Part shown: positions 32,280-41,921 of the stretch, one piece after another
Numbering within the stretch: position 1 is the stretch's first letter
How the letters are laid out: the number at the start of each line of letters is the position of its first letter
NCBI GenBank assembly: GCA_023400235.1
Contig: JAEXFI010000045.1
Span: forward strand, 124,001 to 188,000
Origin: Bacillota bacterium
GTDB taxonomy: Bacteria; Bacillota; Clostridia; Acetivibrionales; DSM-1351
Direction: 5' to 3'
DNA: 64,000 nt
Made by a program: the position numbers and the translations under genes
The notes under the pieces: generated by a model
The model's input: the letters and a program-made list of their open reading frames with translations, nothing else
Database searches by the model: none
Told to the model about the DNA's origin: nothing

Positions 32280-35090
32280 ATGTGGAAACCTGATGATTAC
32301 ATAATAAACGGCACATATTGCGATCAACAGTCAATTAATGAAGCACTCAAAAGAGCTTGTCAAAATAGTATAGACGTAATAATACTTTTTGTTTTCTATG
32401 GAGATGTACTTTATGATTCGCTTATCAGTGCTTATTCAGGCAATGAATACATAAATAAGAGTCTTTCAAAATCCATAAAGGATCATATAAATTCCTATAA
32501 ATACAAAACTAAAAAAAATGAGGACAAGATTAAGTATGACTTTTTCAATCAGGTAAAAAATGAAATACTAAAAGAAATAGAGGATGAATATAACCTCAGA
32601 GCATACTTTTTTGAGAAGTACAAAAATGGCAACAGTGACATAAAAATTCTGGTTATGGGATTGGCCGGGAGTGAAATACAGGCTGAGGATTTGGAGACCG
32701 TTTGTGATGAATTGTACTGTATGGTAAACGCCTCCTCAATTATCAGAGTACACAAGGGAGTAAAGGCCTTTGACAAGCTTGAAGAACTCATATCCAAAGC
32801 ACAGAAGAATTTTGAGGACTATTACCACAATGTTATTAACAGTGATAGTGATATAGATATTGACGGCATATTTAAGAAGCTGACAAATGAGTTTGTAATG
32901 GCTTCAAAAGAAATAAGCAGCAGTGATGAGGTGGCATTATACCTTAGAGACCGGGAAAATGAGGAACTGGTGCTATATGCCAGGTATCCTGAAACCACCT
33001 TGAAATTCAGTGAAAAGATTCCGGTCACCAATATGGATGGAACCCTGGAATTATATACTTACAGAAAGGCTCGTCCACTGTTGCTCAACAACCTGAAAGC
33101 CGAATTCAACAGCAGTTACTTTCAGACCCTTATAAGCAACGGCAATCATGGGGACATTTATTCAAAAATCATTGTCCCCATAACCGATTACAGAAAGGAC
33201 TACAAGGGAGATACCAAGCCCTTCGTCATAGGCCTGCTTATAGTACAGCGGGTCCAGCGCAGCAAGCCGGCAGACTATACCAATACAGACAAGAAGAATC
33301 TTATGGAAATGGCTCTTAAGTTCTGCATAACCTATAACCGTGTGAGGGTGAATTCTGCAATAAAGCTTCTGGAAAAAATGCCTGAAATAGAGAACACCAA
33401 TGATAATATACAGCCACAATATCTGTTTAAAATAAGCAAAAAGTATCTGAGTATAAAGTACAAGCTGGATCAGTGCCTGAAAAAGCATGGTCCGTTTTTT
33501 GATGAAATATTTGTGAGAATGGTTTCAAAGAGTGCAGCGGAGCTTGTTTGCCTTAGCTATTCAACCAACAATAAGTTATATAAGGTTCAATATGTCATAC
33601 CCCTGAATGACACCGGCAACAGTAATATCAAGGCGCTCAAGAGCAGGCTGGCAATATATGAAAAGACTGACAGGCAACACTTCATAATGCCTGTTATTTT
33701 GAACGACAGGGTTGAGGGAACGGTAGAAGTATTTTCAAAGGATACCTGTAAGACCGATTTTACTCAAGGTGCACAAGACTGCCTAAATGAAATAACAAAT
33801 ATTTTTGCAACTCTTGAAGTATACGAGAAGAAATCCAGAATCTTCCCTTTCCAAGAAAAATGCGATTATTATAATAACAGCTTTGAAGTTTTTCTGGCCA
33901 TGGGAAGGATCAATGAACTGCTAAGAAATATATATACTTTTACCAACAGCTGCTCTGTTACACTGAGATTGCTGTCGGTGGAAGAAAAGGATCTTATAAG
34001 GTTTGCAGCCTATCCCGAGGAAAGAATAGCGGATAAGGACAGGAACATAAGAATCAAGAATTACATAATCAGGCAAGAGGATGAAACGCATATAAACAGT
34101 GTAAATGTATGGGTGCTTGAAAAGGGACGACAGTGCTATATGGGGAATATAAACATATTTAACAGCAAGGAAGAAAAGCACCAGCAGTATTACCACCAGA
34201 TAAAAGACAGCTACGAAAACCTTTCAAAGTTTCTGAGTTCAAGAGCGAAGGTGGTATCCACCATATGTCTTCCGGTGTTTGTTGACGGCAAGATTATAGG
34301 AACTCTCAATCTGGAGAGCCGCTATGAGTATGAATACTATGAGGAACAGTACCTTATATCCATTGCAGTTCAGAAAATCGCCAACATCATAAGGATGGCA
34401 AGAAAGAGAGTGGAACAGAAAATCATTTCGATAAATGCCAAGTCCATTTTATATTCCCACGAGCTTATAAAATGTGCACGAAAGCTCACAGAATTAAAGT
34501 ATGACGATAAAAAAATAGACGAGGTCATTGAAACCCTTCTCCAAGTAACCAAGCAGGACAAGGTAAACATATACTCAAATTATGAGGCTCAGAGCATGTA
34601 TGATGAAATTAGCCGGATACTTGAAAAACAAGGTATAAGCAACAAATACTGGAGTATTGAAGGCTATTCTGTTTTTGAGCTGAAAAACCTTCAGCCTAAA
34701 AACGAGGTTGCCTATCAAATCATCATCTGCTTCAGAGAGATAATAAACAATTTTAAGAAACAGATATTAAACATGACCGGCGGCAGGCTCAATATCTATA
34801 CTACCAGCAATTGCAGGCACGGCGGCAGGAAGTACTATAAGTTCTTTTTCAAAAGTACCTATTCCGAGGATATTGACAATACCGATGATGTATACAAGAT
34901 TCCTATTGAAAAAACTGACCGCTACCACATCGGTGCCTTCATATGCGGAGCGATTATCCGCGGCCTCGGCGGGGATATGTTTTCCTACAAGAAGGAGGTA
35001 AGGAATCAGAATTATTTTATTACGGTGATGTCTTTGCCGGAGGAAATGTTTAATAGTTTATATGAGGAGATAGCTGATGAAGAAGTTTAA
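32280..35090 (+). CDS. Multi-GAF sensor with degenerate histidine-kinase module
   Basis: 936-aa soluble protein, no membrane segments. Residues ~1-195 form an all-alpha/beta domain I do not recognise. Three GAF-like units follow (about 200-370, 395-550, 555-710; e.g. SSSDEVALYLRDREN, TICLPVFVDGKIIGTLNLES). The C-terminal ~225 residues look like a histidine kinase: a possible phospho-His727 in LYSHELIKCARKL, an N-box-like FREIINNFKKQ, and the end GAIIRGLGGDMFSYKKEV...YFITVMSLP. The G1/G2 ATP boxes are weak, so activity is uncertain. I choose ATG 32280 (GAAAGGG upstream) over 32232. Its stop overlaps the next gene by 14 bp, so the two form one system. No terminator separates it from that gene. 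Confidence 0.7.
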   Translation: MWKPDDYIINGTYCDQQSINEALKRACQNSIDVIILFVFYGDVLYDSLISAYSGNEYINKSLSKSIKDHINSYKYKTKKNEDKIKYDFFNQVKNEILKEIEDEYNLRAYFFEKYKNGNSDIKILVMGLAGSEIQAEDLETVCDELYCMVNASSIIRVHKGVKAFDKLEELISKAQKNFEDYYHNVINSDSDIDIDGIFKKLTNEFVMASKEISSSDEVALYLRDRENEELVLYARYPETTLKFSEKIPVTNMDGTLELYTYRKARPLLLNNLKAEFNSSYFQTLISNGNHGDIYSKIIVPITDYRKDYKGDTKPFVIGLLIVQRVQRSKPADYTNTDKKNLMEMALKFCITYNRVRVNSAIKLLEKMPEIENTNDNIQPQYLFKISKKYLSIKYKLDQCLKKHGPFFDEIFVRMVSKSAAELVCLSYSTNNKLYKVQYVIPLNDTGNSNIKALKSRLAIYEKTDRQHFIMPVILNDRVEGTVEVFSKDTCKTDFTQGAQDCLNEITNIFATLEVYEKKSRIFPFQEKCDYYNNSFEVFLAMGRINELLRNIYTFTNSCSVTLRLLSVEEKDLIRFAAYPEERIADKDRNIRIKNYIIRQEDETHINSVNVWVLEKGRQCYMGNINIFNSKEEKHQQYYHQIKDSYENLSKFLSSRAKVVSTICLPVFVDGKIIGTLNLESRYEYEYYEEQYLISIAVQKIANIIRMARKRVEQKIISINAKSILYSHELIKCARKLTELKYDDKKIDEVIETLLQVTKQDKVNIYSNYEAQSMYDEISRILEKQGISNKYWSIEGYSVFELKNLQPKNEVAYQIIICFREIINNFKKQILNMTGGRLNIYTTSNCRHGGRKYYKFFFKSTYSEDIDNTDDVYKIPIEKTDRYHIGAFICGAIIRGLGGDMFSYKKEVRNQNYFITVMSLPEEMFNSLYEEIADEEV

Positions 35091-36669
35091 TGTATTGGTG
35101 GTTGATGACGACAGGGAAATATGTGAAATGGCCCTTAACATGTCAAATGACCGTAAGGATGTGGTGGTTTTTGCCGCCACTACCAACGAAGAAGCCCTTA
35201 ATCTTATTAATAATCATTTTTTTCATGTGGCATGCATTGATTTACTTAGTACAGATGGGGATTTCAAAATGATTTTCAAAATTCTGAGCGAGCAAAGGCC
35301 TTCCTGCAAGTGCTATCTTATTACCGGCAAGGCAGGGGACAAGCCAATCAATGTTCTTTTGGAACTGCTTATTCCCTCCTGTCCCAGAATTGAAGGTGCA
35401 ATAGATAAGATTGATATTAATTACACCAACATAATTTTGGATATGGCAAACACATATTTTAAAAATTCAAAAATAATTGATTCGGTTAATGTCTTATACA
35501 ACGAAGTCCGAAAGAAGGGAAAAACCAGAGATTTTGAAAACGGTGACATAGCTATCACCAGTGACGAAGTGGAATACCTGCTGTCATATATTTTTGGACA
35601 GAGGATGAATTTTACGAATAAGAACAGCTATAACGACATAGAGCAGATAATAACCGGTGCCCAATTGGTTTTATTAAGCGGCGGAAGAAGCAAGTCAATA
35701 GTGGCCCTGGCCAAGGCTAAAACCAACGAAGTGAGTATTGAAGATTTTTATACGGTTATAAAAATAAGTCCTATAAATGATACAAAGGAGGAAATAAACA
35801 GATATATAAGCTATGTAAAGTTCATGGTGGGCTTAAGCAGTCGAGTGGAACTGCTGGATTATGTACTTGGAGATACTCTTGGGGCGGTATGCTACTCCTT
35901 TGCTGGTAAGCCCTCTAGCAATATCAAGAACATCAGCGATGTTTTCCGTGAACAGCAGGAGCAGGCGGAAATTTACCTGAAAAAGCTGTTTGATGTTAAT
36001 ACAAAGGAATGGATGGCTGATTCAAACATAAAAAAAGAGATGGATATTCTTGAATACTTTAAAATAAAGTACAAATTCAAGTACGATGATTTCCTGAAGA
36101 ATATCAATTCCATGATTAATCTGTGCAGCTCGGAGAATGAAAAGCTGCACAAGATATTAAAGACAACCTACGACAAAGCAAAAGCTCTGCTGTCTGGAGG
36201 AAGGGTCAGGCAAAAATATTATTCCTGTATAGTACACGGGGACATGAACTCCAATAATGTTATAATTGATGAAAATATTGACCCTAAGGTCATATTAATA
36301 GATTACAGCGATACAGGCAGAGGCCCCATAGCTTTGGATTTTGCAGCACTGGAGTGCAGTCTCAGGCTGGATGTTGACACAGGGGACCTATCAGGTAAAG
36401 AGTATGATTTCTACCTGCGCCAGTACGGCTTTGAAAGAGAATGTACAGAGCTTTCCCATAATGACAGAGATTTGCCTTACTGGACGAAAATTTCAAAATT
36501 GCTATTCAGCCTGTATTTCAATAATTTTAAGGAGGCAACCAAGGAAGAGTATCTGATAACCAATGTTCTGTGGGGAGCAAGGGTTTGTAATGTCAAATCT
36601 CTAAGTAACAGCGAGCGTATAAGAGTCCTTCTTTGGATTGGCAGTCTGCTGGACCAGTTGATAATTTAA
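35077..36669 (+). CDS. Response-regulator receiver fused to an APH-like kinase domain
   Basis: 530 aa. Residues 1-~125 are a CheY-type receiver: acidic cluster Asp10-Asp12 (VLVVDDDRE) and phosphoacceptor Asp55 (ACIDLL). Residues ~190-530 are a kinase-like domain: LVLLSGGRSKSIVALAKAK (possible nucleotide loop), the catalytic loop IVHGDMNSNNVIID with Asp390 and Asn395, and the metal Asp409 in ILIDYSDTGRGPIALDFAALE. This is the aminoglycoside/choline-phosphotransferase signature, so it may phosphorylate a small molecule or a protein. A receiver-kinase fusion of this kind is unusual. The middle (~125-190) is a linker. It starts inside the preceding GAF gene and presumably receives phosphate from it. 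Confidence 0.75.
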   Translation: MKKFNVLVVDDDREICEMALNMSNDRKDVVVFAATTNEEALNLINNHFFHVACIDLLSTDGDFKMIFKILSEQRPSCKCYLITGKAGDKPINVLLELLIPSCPRIEGAIDKIDINYTNIILDMANTYFKNSKIIDSVNVLYNEVRKKGKTRDFENGDIAITSDEVEYLLSYIFGQRMNFTNKNSYNDIEQIITGAQLVLLSGGRSKSIVALAKAKTNEVSIEDFYTVIKISPINDTKEEINRYISYVKFMVGLSSRVELLDYVLGDTLGAVCYSFAGKPSSNIKNISDVFREQQEQAEIYLKKLFDVNTKEWMADSNIKKEMDILEYFKIKYKFKYDDFLKNINSMINLCSSENEKLHKILKTTYDKAKALLSGGRVRQKYYSCIVHGDMNSNNVIIDENIDPKVILIDYSDTGRGPIALDFAALECSLRLDVDTGDLSGKEYDFYLRQYGFERECTELSHNDRDLPYWTKISKLLFSLYFNNFKEATKEEYLITNVLWGARVCNVKSLSNSERIRVLLWIGSLLDQLII

Positions 36670-36792
36670 CTGAAAAGTGTATTAGAAAACACTATTGTCA
36701 GGACTCATTCACAACAATTAATTAATTTTGTTGAAAAAGAAACAAAAGTTTTATAAAATAATGTTAATGCACCAAATGTCGGGAGGAAGGCA

Positions 36793-37266
36793 ATGGACAA
36801 GGAAGAACAGGTCAAGGCTGGTTTAAGGGACTTGTATAACAAGCTGGTATGGCTTAATAATTATAAGATGAAAGACAGTTTCAAGGATTATAAGTCTTCT
36901 GAGGTACATTGTATTGAATATATTGGAAGAGCTTCCGAGGCTAATGTAACAAAGCTTGCAGAGTCCTTTTATATGACCAGAGGGGCCATAAGCAAAATGG
37001 CTGGAAAGCTTATAAAAAAGGGCGCCATTGAAAGCTATCAGAAGACTGACAATAAGAAGGAAATCTATTTCAGGTTAACTGAACAAGGTTGGTCTATTTA
37101 TAAAATCCATGAGAAACTGCACAAGGAATTCCAGGAACGTGATAAAGCAGTATTCCGGCAGCTCACCCAGAAGCAGCTGGACAGCATGCTTGACTTCATG
37201 GAAAAGTACAGCAGGCATTTGGATGCGGAAATTAAAAAACAGGGCATAGATTACAGATCGGAATAA
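36793..37266 (+). CDS. MarR-family transcriptional regulator
   Basis: 157-aa winged-helix regulator: HCIEYIGRASEANVTKLAESFYMTRGAISKMAGKLIKKGAIE is the recognition region (quoted motifs within it: TRGAISKMAGKL) and the wing is DNKKEIYFRLTEQG. Long N- and C-terminal helices should make the dimer. The gap before it contains GAAACAAAAG, matching half of the inverted repeat in the promoter of the downstream MFS gene, so it probably represses both. GGGAGGAAGG precedes the ATG. Confidence 0.88.
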   Translation: MDKEEQVKAGLRDLYNKLVWLNNYKMKDSFKDYKSSEVHCIEYIGRASEANVTKLAESFYMTRGAISKMAGKLIKKGAIESYQKTDNKKEIYFRLTEQGWSIYKIHEKLHKEFQERDKAVFRQLTQKQLDSMLDFMEKYSRHLDAEIKKQGIDYRSE

Positions 37267-37374
37267 AATTTAAAGTGATTTCAGTAATTATTGCCTTAAA
37301 GCAGCGGATTTCAGAGGGCAGCCAACTCTAACGGGTATGGCTGCCTTTCTTTAGCCCTTATTGTTTTAATATTG

Positions 37375-37417
37375 TTGACAAGGAAACAAAGTAGTGGTAC
37401 TATGGTTTTGTTTCCTT
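37375..37417 (+). promoter_or_regulatory. MFS promoter with an 11-bp inverted-repeat operator
   Basis: TTGACA (37375-37380), a 17-bp spacer and TACTAT (37398-37403) form the promoter. AAGGAAACAAA (37380-37390) and TTTGTTTCCTT (37407-37417) are perfect inverted repeats that embrace the spacer and -10. That is a typical MarR-repressor site and shows that translation of the pump starts downstream, at 37453. Confidence 0.75.
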
Positions 37418-37452
37418 GGAATCAATATGCAGACTTTGAAGGGAGAATTCAA

Positions 37453-38688
37453 GTGAATAGAATTAAAGAATACAACAAGCAGTACCTTGAACAAACCATA
37501 AACAAAAAGGGGCTTCTGTTCGGCCTTATGTCGGTGTTTCTTTGTGGACTGGGCTTCAGCATCATAGCACCTGTAGTTCCATTCCTGGTGCAGCCTTATA
37601 TAAGCAAGCCGTCGGAACAAGCTGTAGTTGTGACGCTGCTGACCTCTGTTTATGCAGCCTGTGTGTTTTTTGCCGCCCCAGGGCTTGGAGCCTTAAGTGA
37701 CAGGTACGGACGACGTCCGCTACTGCTGGTATGCCTTTTTGGTTCCGCAGCGGGATACCTGGTTTTTGGCATGGGGGGAGCTTTATGGGTACTTTTTGCA
37801 GGACGCATAATTGAAGGGATAGCAGGGGGGAGTGTAAGTACTATTTTCGCATATTTTGCGGACATCACTCCCAGGGAGCATCGCACAAAATACTTTGGCT
37901 GGGTAAGTGCGGTGGCAGGTGCGGGCGCTGCCATAGGTCCGGCCTTGGGTGGCTTGCTTGCCAAATTTGGTTATTCCGTACCCATGTATTTCGCAGCAGC
38001 AATAACCTTAATAAATGTTTTTTATGGAATGGCATTTATGCCTGAGAGCCTGGAGATAAATAACAGACTGAAAAAGATTACTTTTATAAGACTCAATCCA
38101 TTTACACAGCTTACAAATATACTTTCCATTAAAAGTCTAAAAAGGCTGCTTGTCTCAGCGTTTCTGATATGGATACCAAACGGGTCCTTACAGGCTGTTT
38201 TTTCACAGTTTACAATAGATACATTCAATTGGGCACCCGCACTTATTGGACTTATGTTTTCAATAATGGGCGTACAGGACATAATCTCACAGGGTTTAAT
38301 CATGCCAAAGCTTTTGAAAAAGTTTAGTGACAGGCAGATAATAGTTCTTGGAATGGTTTCTGAAATAATAGGCTACGGGTTTATCGCCATGTCCGCATTG
38401 TTCCTATTGTTTCCTCTTATGATTGCCGGAATGTTTATATTTGGCTTTGGTGATTCCATCTTCGGGCCCTCCTTCAACGGGATGCTCTCCAAGTCTGTGC
38501 CTTCCGGAGAGCAAGGACGGATTCAGGGCGGCAGCCAGTCCATACAGGCATTGGCAAGAATAATCGGTCCTGTTGCAGGAGGTCGGATTTATGTATCACT
38601 CGGCCATGCCGCACCGGCCTTTATGGGTGTAATCCTTATAGCAGCAGCAATACCGGTTATGTATAAAAGGGTGAATAGCAAAGGATAA
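37453..38688 (+). CDS. MFS drug-efflux transporter (DHA1, TetA/MdtG-like)
   Basis: 411-aa, 12 predicted membrane segments. LGALSDRYGRRPLLLV is the MFS loop 2-3 motif, and ITPREHRTKYFGWVSAVAGAGAAIGPALGG carries the antiporter motif C (only part quoted as key). A second-half motif is QGRIQGGSQSIQALARIIGP. The GTG at 37453 follows GGGAGAA and lies after the promoter; an in-frame ATG at 37372 lies inside the promoter and is rejected. Pump regulation by the adjacent MarR protein is likely; substrate unknown. Confidence 0.88.
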   Translation: MNRIKEYNKQYLEQTINKKGLLFGLMSVFLCGLGFSIIAPVVPFLVQPYISKPSEQAVVVTLLTSVYAACVFFAAPGLGALSDRYGRRPLLLVCLFGSAAGYLVFGMGGALWVLFAGRIIEGIAGGSVSTIFAYFADITPREHRTKYFGWVSAVAGAGAAIGPALGGLLAKFGYSVPMYFAAAITLINVFYGMAFMPESLEINNRLKKITFIRLNPFTQLTNILSIKSLKRLLVSAFLIWIPNGSLQAVFSQFTIDTFNWAPALIGLMFSIMGVQDIISQGLIMPKLLKKFSDRQIIVLGMVSEIIGYGFIAMSALFLLFPLMIAGMFIFGFGDSIFGPSFNGMLSKSVPSGEQGRIQGGSQSIQALARIIGPVAGGRIYVSLGHAAPAFMGVILIAAAIPVMYKRVNSKG

Positions 38689-38858
38689 GAAGCCTAATAA
38701 AAAGAGCTGACGCATATGGGCAGGAAATGTAAAAAAGCCTTTTTGCAGGCGCACCCAAGTGATACAATATACCTATATAGGTTGGTCCTTCCACTTAGGG
38801 ATTTTAGAAAGATTTATGAAAGGAACAAATGATTTTATATCATTAAGGAACCAGGACT

Positions 38859-40514
38859 ATGACAAACAACTTACTTTATAAAGACATAACAGGTATAGAT
38901 TGTTCAATAAAATATTTTCTTCCTTTCTTTTACTCGGGAGGTTTCAGTTCAGCAATGGAGAACCGCTGGATTAAGACTGAAGGAATGGAGGCCTTTGTTG
39001 AAAAGGATACCCTGAGTGTACTTTCTGACAGCATTCTCAAAAAAAGTGCCTTTGAATCCCCTATGGTGACGTATAAAGCCAATACCCAAAATTCCGCCTT
39101 TGAATATGAAAAGCTTAGAAATCTGGTTTTGAAAACTGAAGATATGGCTATTCCTTTTATGATATCAAACCTGCAGCTGCATGTTTTTATGAACGGTATA
39201 TCAATTCTGTCCTTCGATGCAGCTATAAAAAGCAGTTTTGAATTGACCTTGTTTTTTAATGGTGAAATAAAGGAAAAGGCTCATACCAGCTGGGTATCAA
39301 AAATAATTTCGGAGAAGGGTATTGAGTGCACTGATTTAAAAAATCCGGAGGTGGAAAAAAGCTTTCCTTTCCGCAATATAGTAAGCAAAGCAAAATATAA
39401 TATAGACTATCTCATTGAAAGAAAAAATGCCAGTTTAATAATTGATGAACATGAAGGCATAATCACAAAAATCAGGCTGCTTCTGTCCAATGGGACAGAG
39501 ACAGAGGCTAATGCATATGCGGAAACAATTCTGTTTTTTAACAAATATTTCAGAATGGGCAGCAATAAAAAAGCCGGATCTGATTTGATATACTATAGCA
39601 GAGCGGAAAATTCCGACCATAGTACCACAGTGAATTCTGTAATTATGGGTATCATTTCCTCCTTTAAGCAGGATTATTATAAGGGTTCATATTTTGATTA
39701 CGGTTTTTTCAGGTTTTTCTATATAGGATTTTACGGAATAAAAAACTGGAATATTTTTGAGCTGCGGACCTCCCCATTCATATACCTTCTCAAGAATATG
39801 CAACTGCCCGTAGAAAATAAGAAAGTGGATTTCAACATTTCGGAAGCCGGCCTGAGAATAAATGAAAACACCGTACTCTTAGCAGCACTCAAAGGGGGAG
39901 GAGCATTTTCCTTTTATGAGAGTGACAGCAAAAAACGCTCTTCCAAAAACTTCATTAATGCTCATTATTACAGCATTCTTTTTCCATTGTACCAGAGGGT
40001 ATCTCTCATAGATTTTTCCCATAGGCTGTCAAATACTTTTTCAATTCAAAATATATACTTCAATAAAAGAACCAAGTCAAACAGACTGTCAGAATTTGAG
40101 GATTTGCTGGAGGAATTCGGTGCTTTTTCAACAAAATGCTGGTTCCTGGAAATAAGTGATAACGAGGCAAGAAATACTGCATATAAGAAATGGCAGGAGG
40201 TTTTTGGAGTAGTAAGCCTGTTCGAAAATGTAAGAAACCAATTGCATGACATTGTTGATTATTTCCATGTTAAGGATTTAAAAAATGATGAAAGAAAGCA
40301 AAAGCTTCAGAATACCTTGATATTTATGCTGACACTTATATTTATTCCATTGAATTTTTTCGTTGGGTTCATGGGTATGAATATAAATATTTTTACAGGC
40401 AGCGGTTTAAGTGTCATAGATACATTTTTGCTGGGAATTCTGGTAACAGTACTATGCTCCATAATAATACTGGCTGTCTACCGTATTGTATCCTCCAGGT
40501 ACAGAGATGGTTGA
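38859..40514 (+). CDS. Divergent CorA-like membrane protein
   Basis: 551 aa. Only the last ~70 residues are clearly hydrophobic: two membrane segments (about 482-502 and 518-540) around the loop FVGFMGMNINIF, which contains the GMN motif of CorA magnesium channels. A long helix precedes (VRNQLHDIVDYFHVKDLKNDERKQKLQN), as in CorA. The N-terminal ~420 residues are much longer than the CorA cytosolic domain and I see no clear similarity there. A Mg2+ or other cation channel with an extended sensor domain is possible. Upstream 38689-38858 shows no named element. Confidence 0.6.
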   Translation: MTNNLLYKDITGIDCSIKYFLPFFYSGGFSSAMENRWIKTEGMEAFVEKDTLSVLSDSILKKSAFESPMVTYKANTQNSAFEYEKLRNLVLKTEDMAIPFMISNLQLHVFMNGISILSFDAAIKSSFELTLFFNGEIKEKAHTSWVSKIISEKGIECTDLKNPEVEKSFPFRNIVSKAKYNIDYLIERKNASLIIDEHEGIITKIRLLLSNGTETEANAYAETILFFNKYFRMGSNKKAGSDLIYYSRAENSDHSTTVNSVIMGIISSFKQDYYKGSYFDYGFFRFFYIGFYGIKNWNIFELRTSPFIYLLKNMQLPVENKKVDFNISEAGLRINENTVLLAALKGGGAFSFYESDSKKRSSKNFINAHYYSILFPLYQRVSLIDFSHRLSNTFSIQNIYFNKRTKSNRLSEFEDLLEEFGAFSTKCWFLEISDNEARNTAYKKWQEVFGVVSLFENVRNQLHDIVDYFHVKDLKNDERKQKLQNTLIFMLTLIFIPLNFFVGFMGMNINIFTGSGLSVIDTFLLGILVTVLCSIIILAVYRIVSSRYRDG

Positions 40515-40624
40515 AATCCCCTCCTTTTACCAATACTTCCGACACCTGAGACGTCCCGGACGCCCAGGGCTCCTCACAGGAACGGAGGCCCGGAAATATG
40601 GGGAAGGAGGGAATGGGATTTGAA
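40511..40624. repeat. 114-bp GC-rich imperfect inverted repeat between convergent genes
   Basis: TTGAAATCCC...CTCCTT...CC-AT-A-TTCCG on the left matches the reverse complement of CGGAAATATGGGG-AAGGAGGG-ATGGGATTTGAA on the right, with the GC-rich centre CCCGG...CCCAGGG...CCCGG. It starts at the stop of the CorA-like gene and ends just before the stop of the minus-strand gene. It may be a bidirectional terminator, but lacks U-tracts and differs from the AT-rich gaps around it, so a palindromic mobile element is also possible. Confidence 0.5.
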
Positions 40625-40625
40625 T

Positions 40626-41759
40626 TTAATTCATATTATATGTGGTGGCTGCTGCATAATTTGTATTTTCAATATTGTCTGTTGTCCACACATGTACATT
40701 GTACAGCCCCGACTGGCCCCCATGCTGGCCTTTATTCAGAGTGGCCTTCCAAACATTCTGAGAAACCTGCTGCCCGTAAAGTGACTGCAGGTCATCCTGC
40801 CCGTTTGCTTCTGTCCAGAAATAGAAGATCGGGTATTCTATTCCAGAGGCATCATTGGCTGCAGTAAAGTAAAAATCCACTGAATTTTGTGATGCATTTG
40901 AATAGGTGATTGTCCCGCCGGCGCTTACCCTGTCATATGTAAAGTTCTGGCTGACTGTTTTGGTATTTCCCGAATAATCTGTAGCTGTAATCTTGACAGT
41001 TAGCTTTTTCTCCACATTACCGAAATTCAGAAGATTAAAGCTGCCTTCATATTTTCCCCAAAAGTTGGCATTGTCCGATTGGGGCAGGGTAACCTGTTGA
41101 ATTGGCTGGCTCTCGCCGTAGTTATATAGTTTCATGGTTACCTGTCTGATCGATGAAGTTGAATAGGGGTTGGAATCTGATATGTCGGCAGATACCCTGA
41201 TATTGCTGTTCACAATTGCCTCTCCGTTAGAAGCTGCTCTCCTCAGTCCGTCAGAGGCAACAAACATGCCGTCAATGGAGGGCTGGGTTTTTTCATTGTT
41301 TATTATTTTTGTCCAGAAATAAACATTTCCTGAATAATCGATTCCATAGCAATTTACCGTATACCTGAAATACTCTCCTGCGTCACTGAAAGAAAAGTTA
41401 CCCGACCAGTTGCCCTGACCGTCCGAGCCCTGAACAGTTAATACAGGACCATAGCTTACAGAGTTTCCTCCACTGTAGGTTGAACCCTGCACCGTGAAAT
41501 ACACGTTCAGAATGCCGTAATTGGTGGCAGTTTTATATAGCCTGAGGGTTGCGGTGGTTTCTCTCATGCAGTATTCTCCATCGGGGTTTATATTAACCGC
41601 ATACGGAGCATAACTTCCGCCGCCTCCAAGAATGTCAAAGGTCCAGTCGGTATTGGCGCCTATGATTGTTACCGCACTTGCCGGCAAAGCTGCGGCAAGC
41701 TGGCATGTAACCAATATTGCCAAGGTGAGAATCAGTACCAGAGTTTTTTTCATTTTCAT
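40626..41759 (-). CDS. Secreted beta-sandwich protein with GBS Bsp-like repeat
   Basis: 377-aa secreted protein. The signal peptide is residues 1-~28 (MKMKKTLVLILTLAILV, ending ASA). Two beta-rich regions with Ig/Fn3-like strands follow (for example KLTVKITATDYSGN), and the C-terminal ~85 residues contain FYFWTEANGQDDLQ, WKATLNKGQHGGQSG and YNVHVWTTDN, the pattern of the GBS Bsp-like repeat found in cell-wall proteins. No dockerin, catalytic motif or anchor is visible. Function unknown. The start is chosen at 41759 because GGAGG lies 8 nt upstream on the minus strand. Confidence 0.7.
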   Translation of the reverse strand: MKMKKTLVLILTLAILVTCQLAAALPASAVTIIGANTDWTFDILGGGGSYAPYAVNINPDGEYCMRETTATLRLYKTATNYGILNVYFTVQGSTYSGGNSVSYGPVLTVQGSDGQGNWSGNFSFSDAGEYFRYTVNCYGIDYSGNVYFWTKIINNEKTQPSIDGMFVASDGLRRAASNGEAIVNSNIRVSADISDSNPYSTSSIRQVTMKLYNYGESQPIQQVTLPQSDNANFWGKYEGSFNLLNFGNVEKKLTVKITATDYSGNTKTVSQNFTYDRVSAGGTITYSNASQNSVDFYFTAANDASGIEYPIFYFWTEANGQDDLQSLYGQQVSQNVWKATLNKGQHGGQSGLYNVHVWTTDNIENTNYAAATTYNMN

Positions 41760-41921
41760 TTTAATAGCCTCCGTGTATAAATAATTTGTATTTAAGTACA
41801 ATTATATAATATAAATGTATAATAATGTATATAAATCACTGACTTTTACAAACTCCGGTGTTGAATTAGTAATAAATCGAAATAGTTTTATGAGAAATGT
41901 ATTTAATGGGAGGTAGGCACT

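Noticed and set aside
37372..37452. ATG at 37372 as start of the MFS pump
   Set aside because: It would make coding sequence of the TTGACA promoter and the operator; the GTG at 37453 has a proper ribosome binding site.
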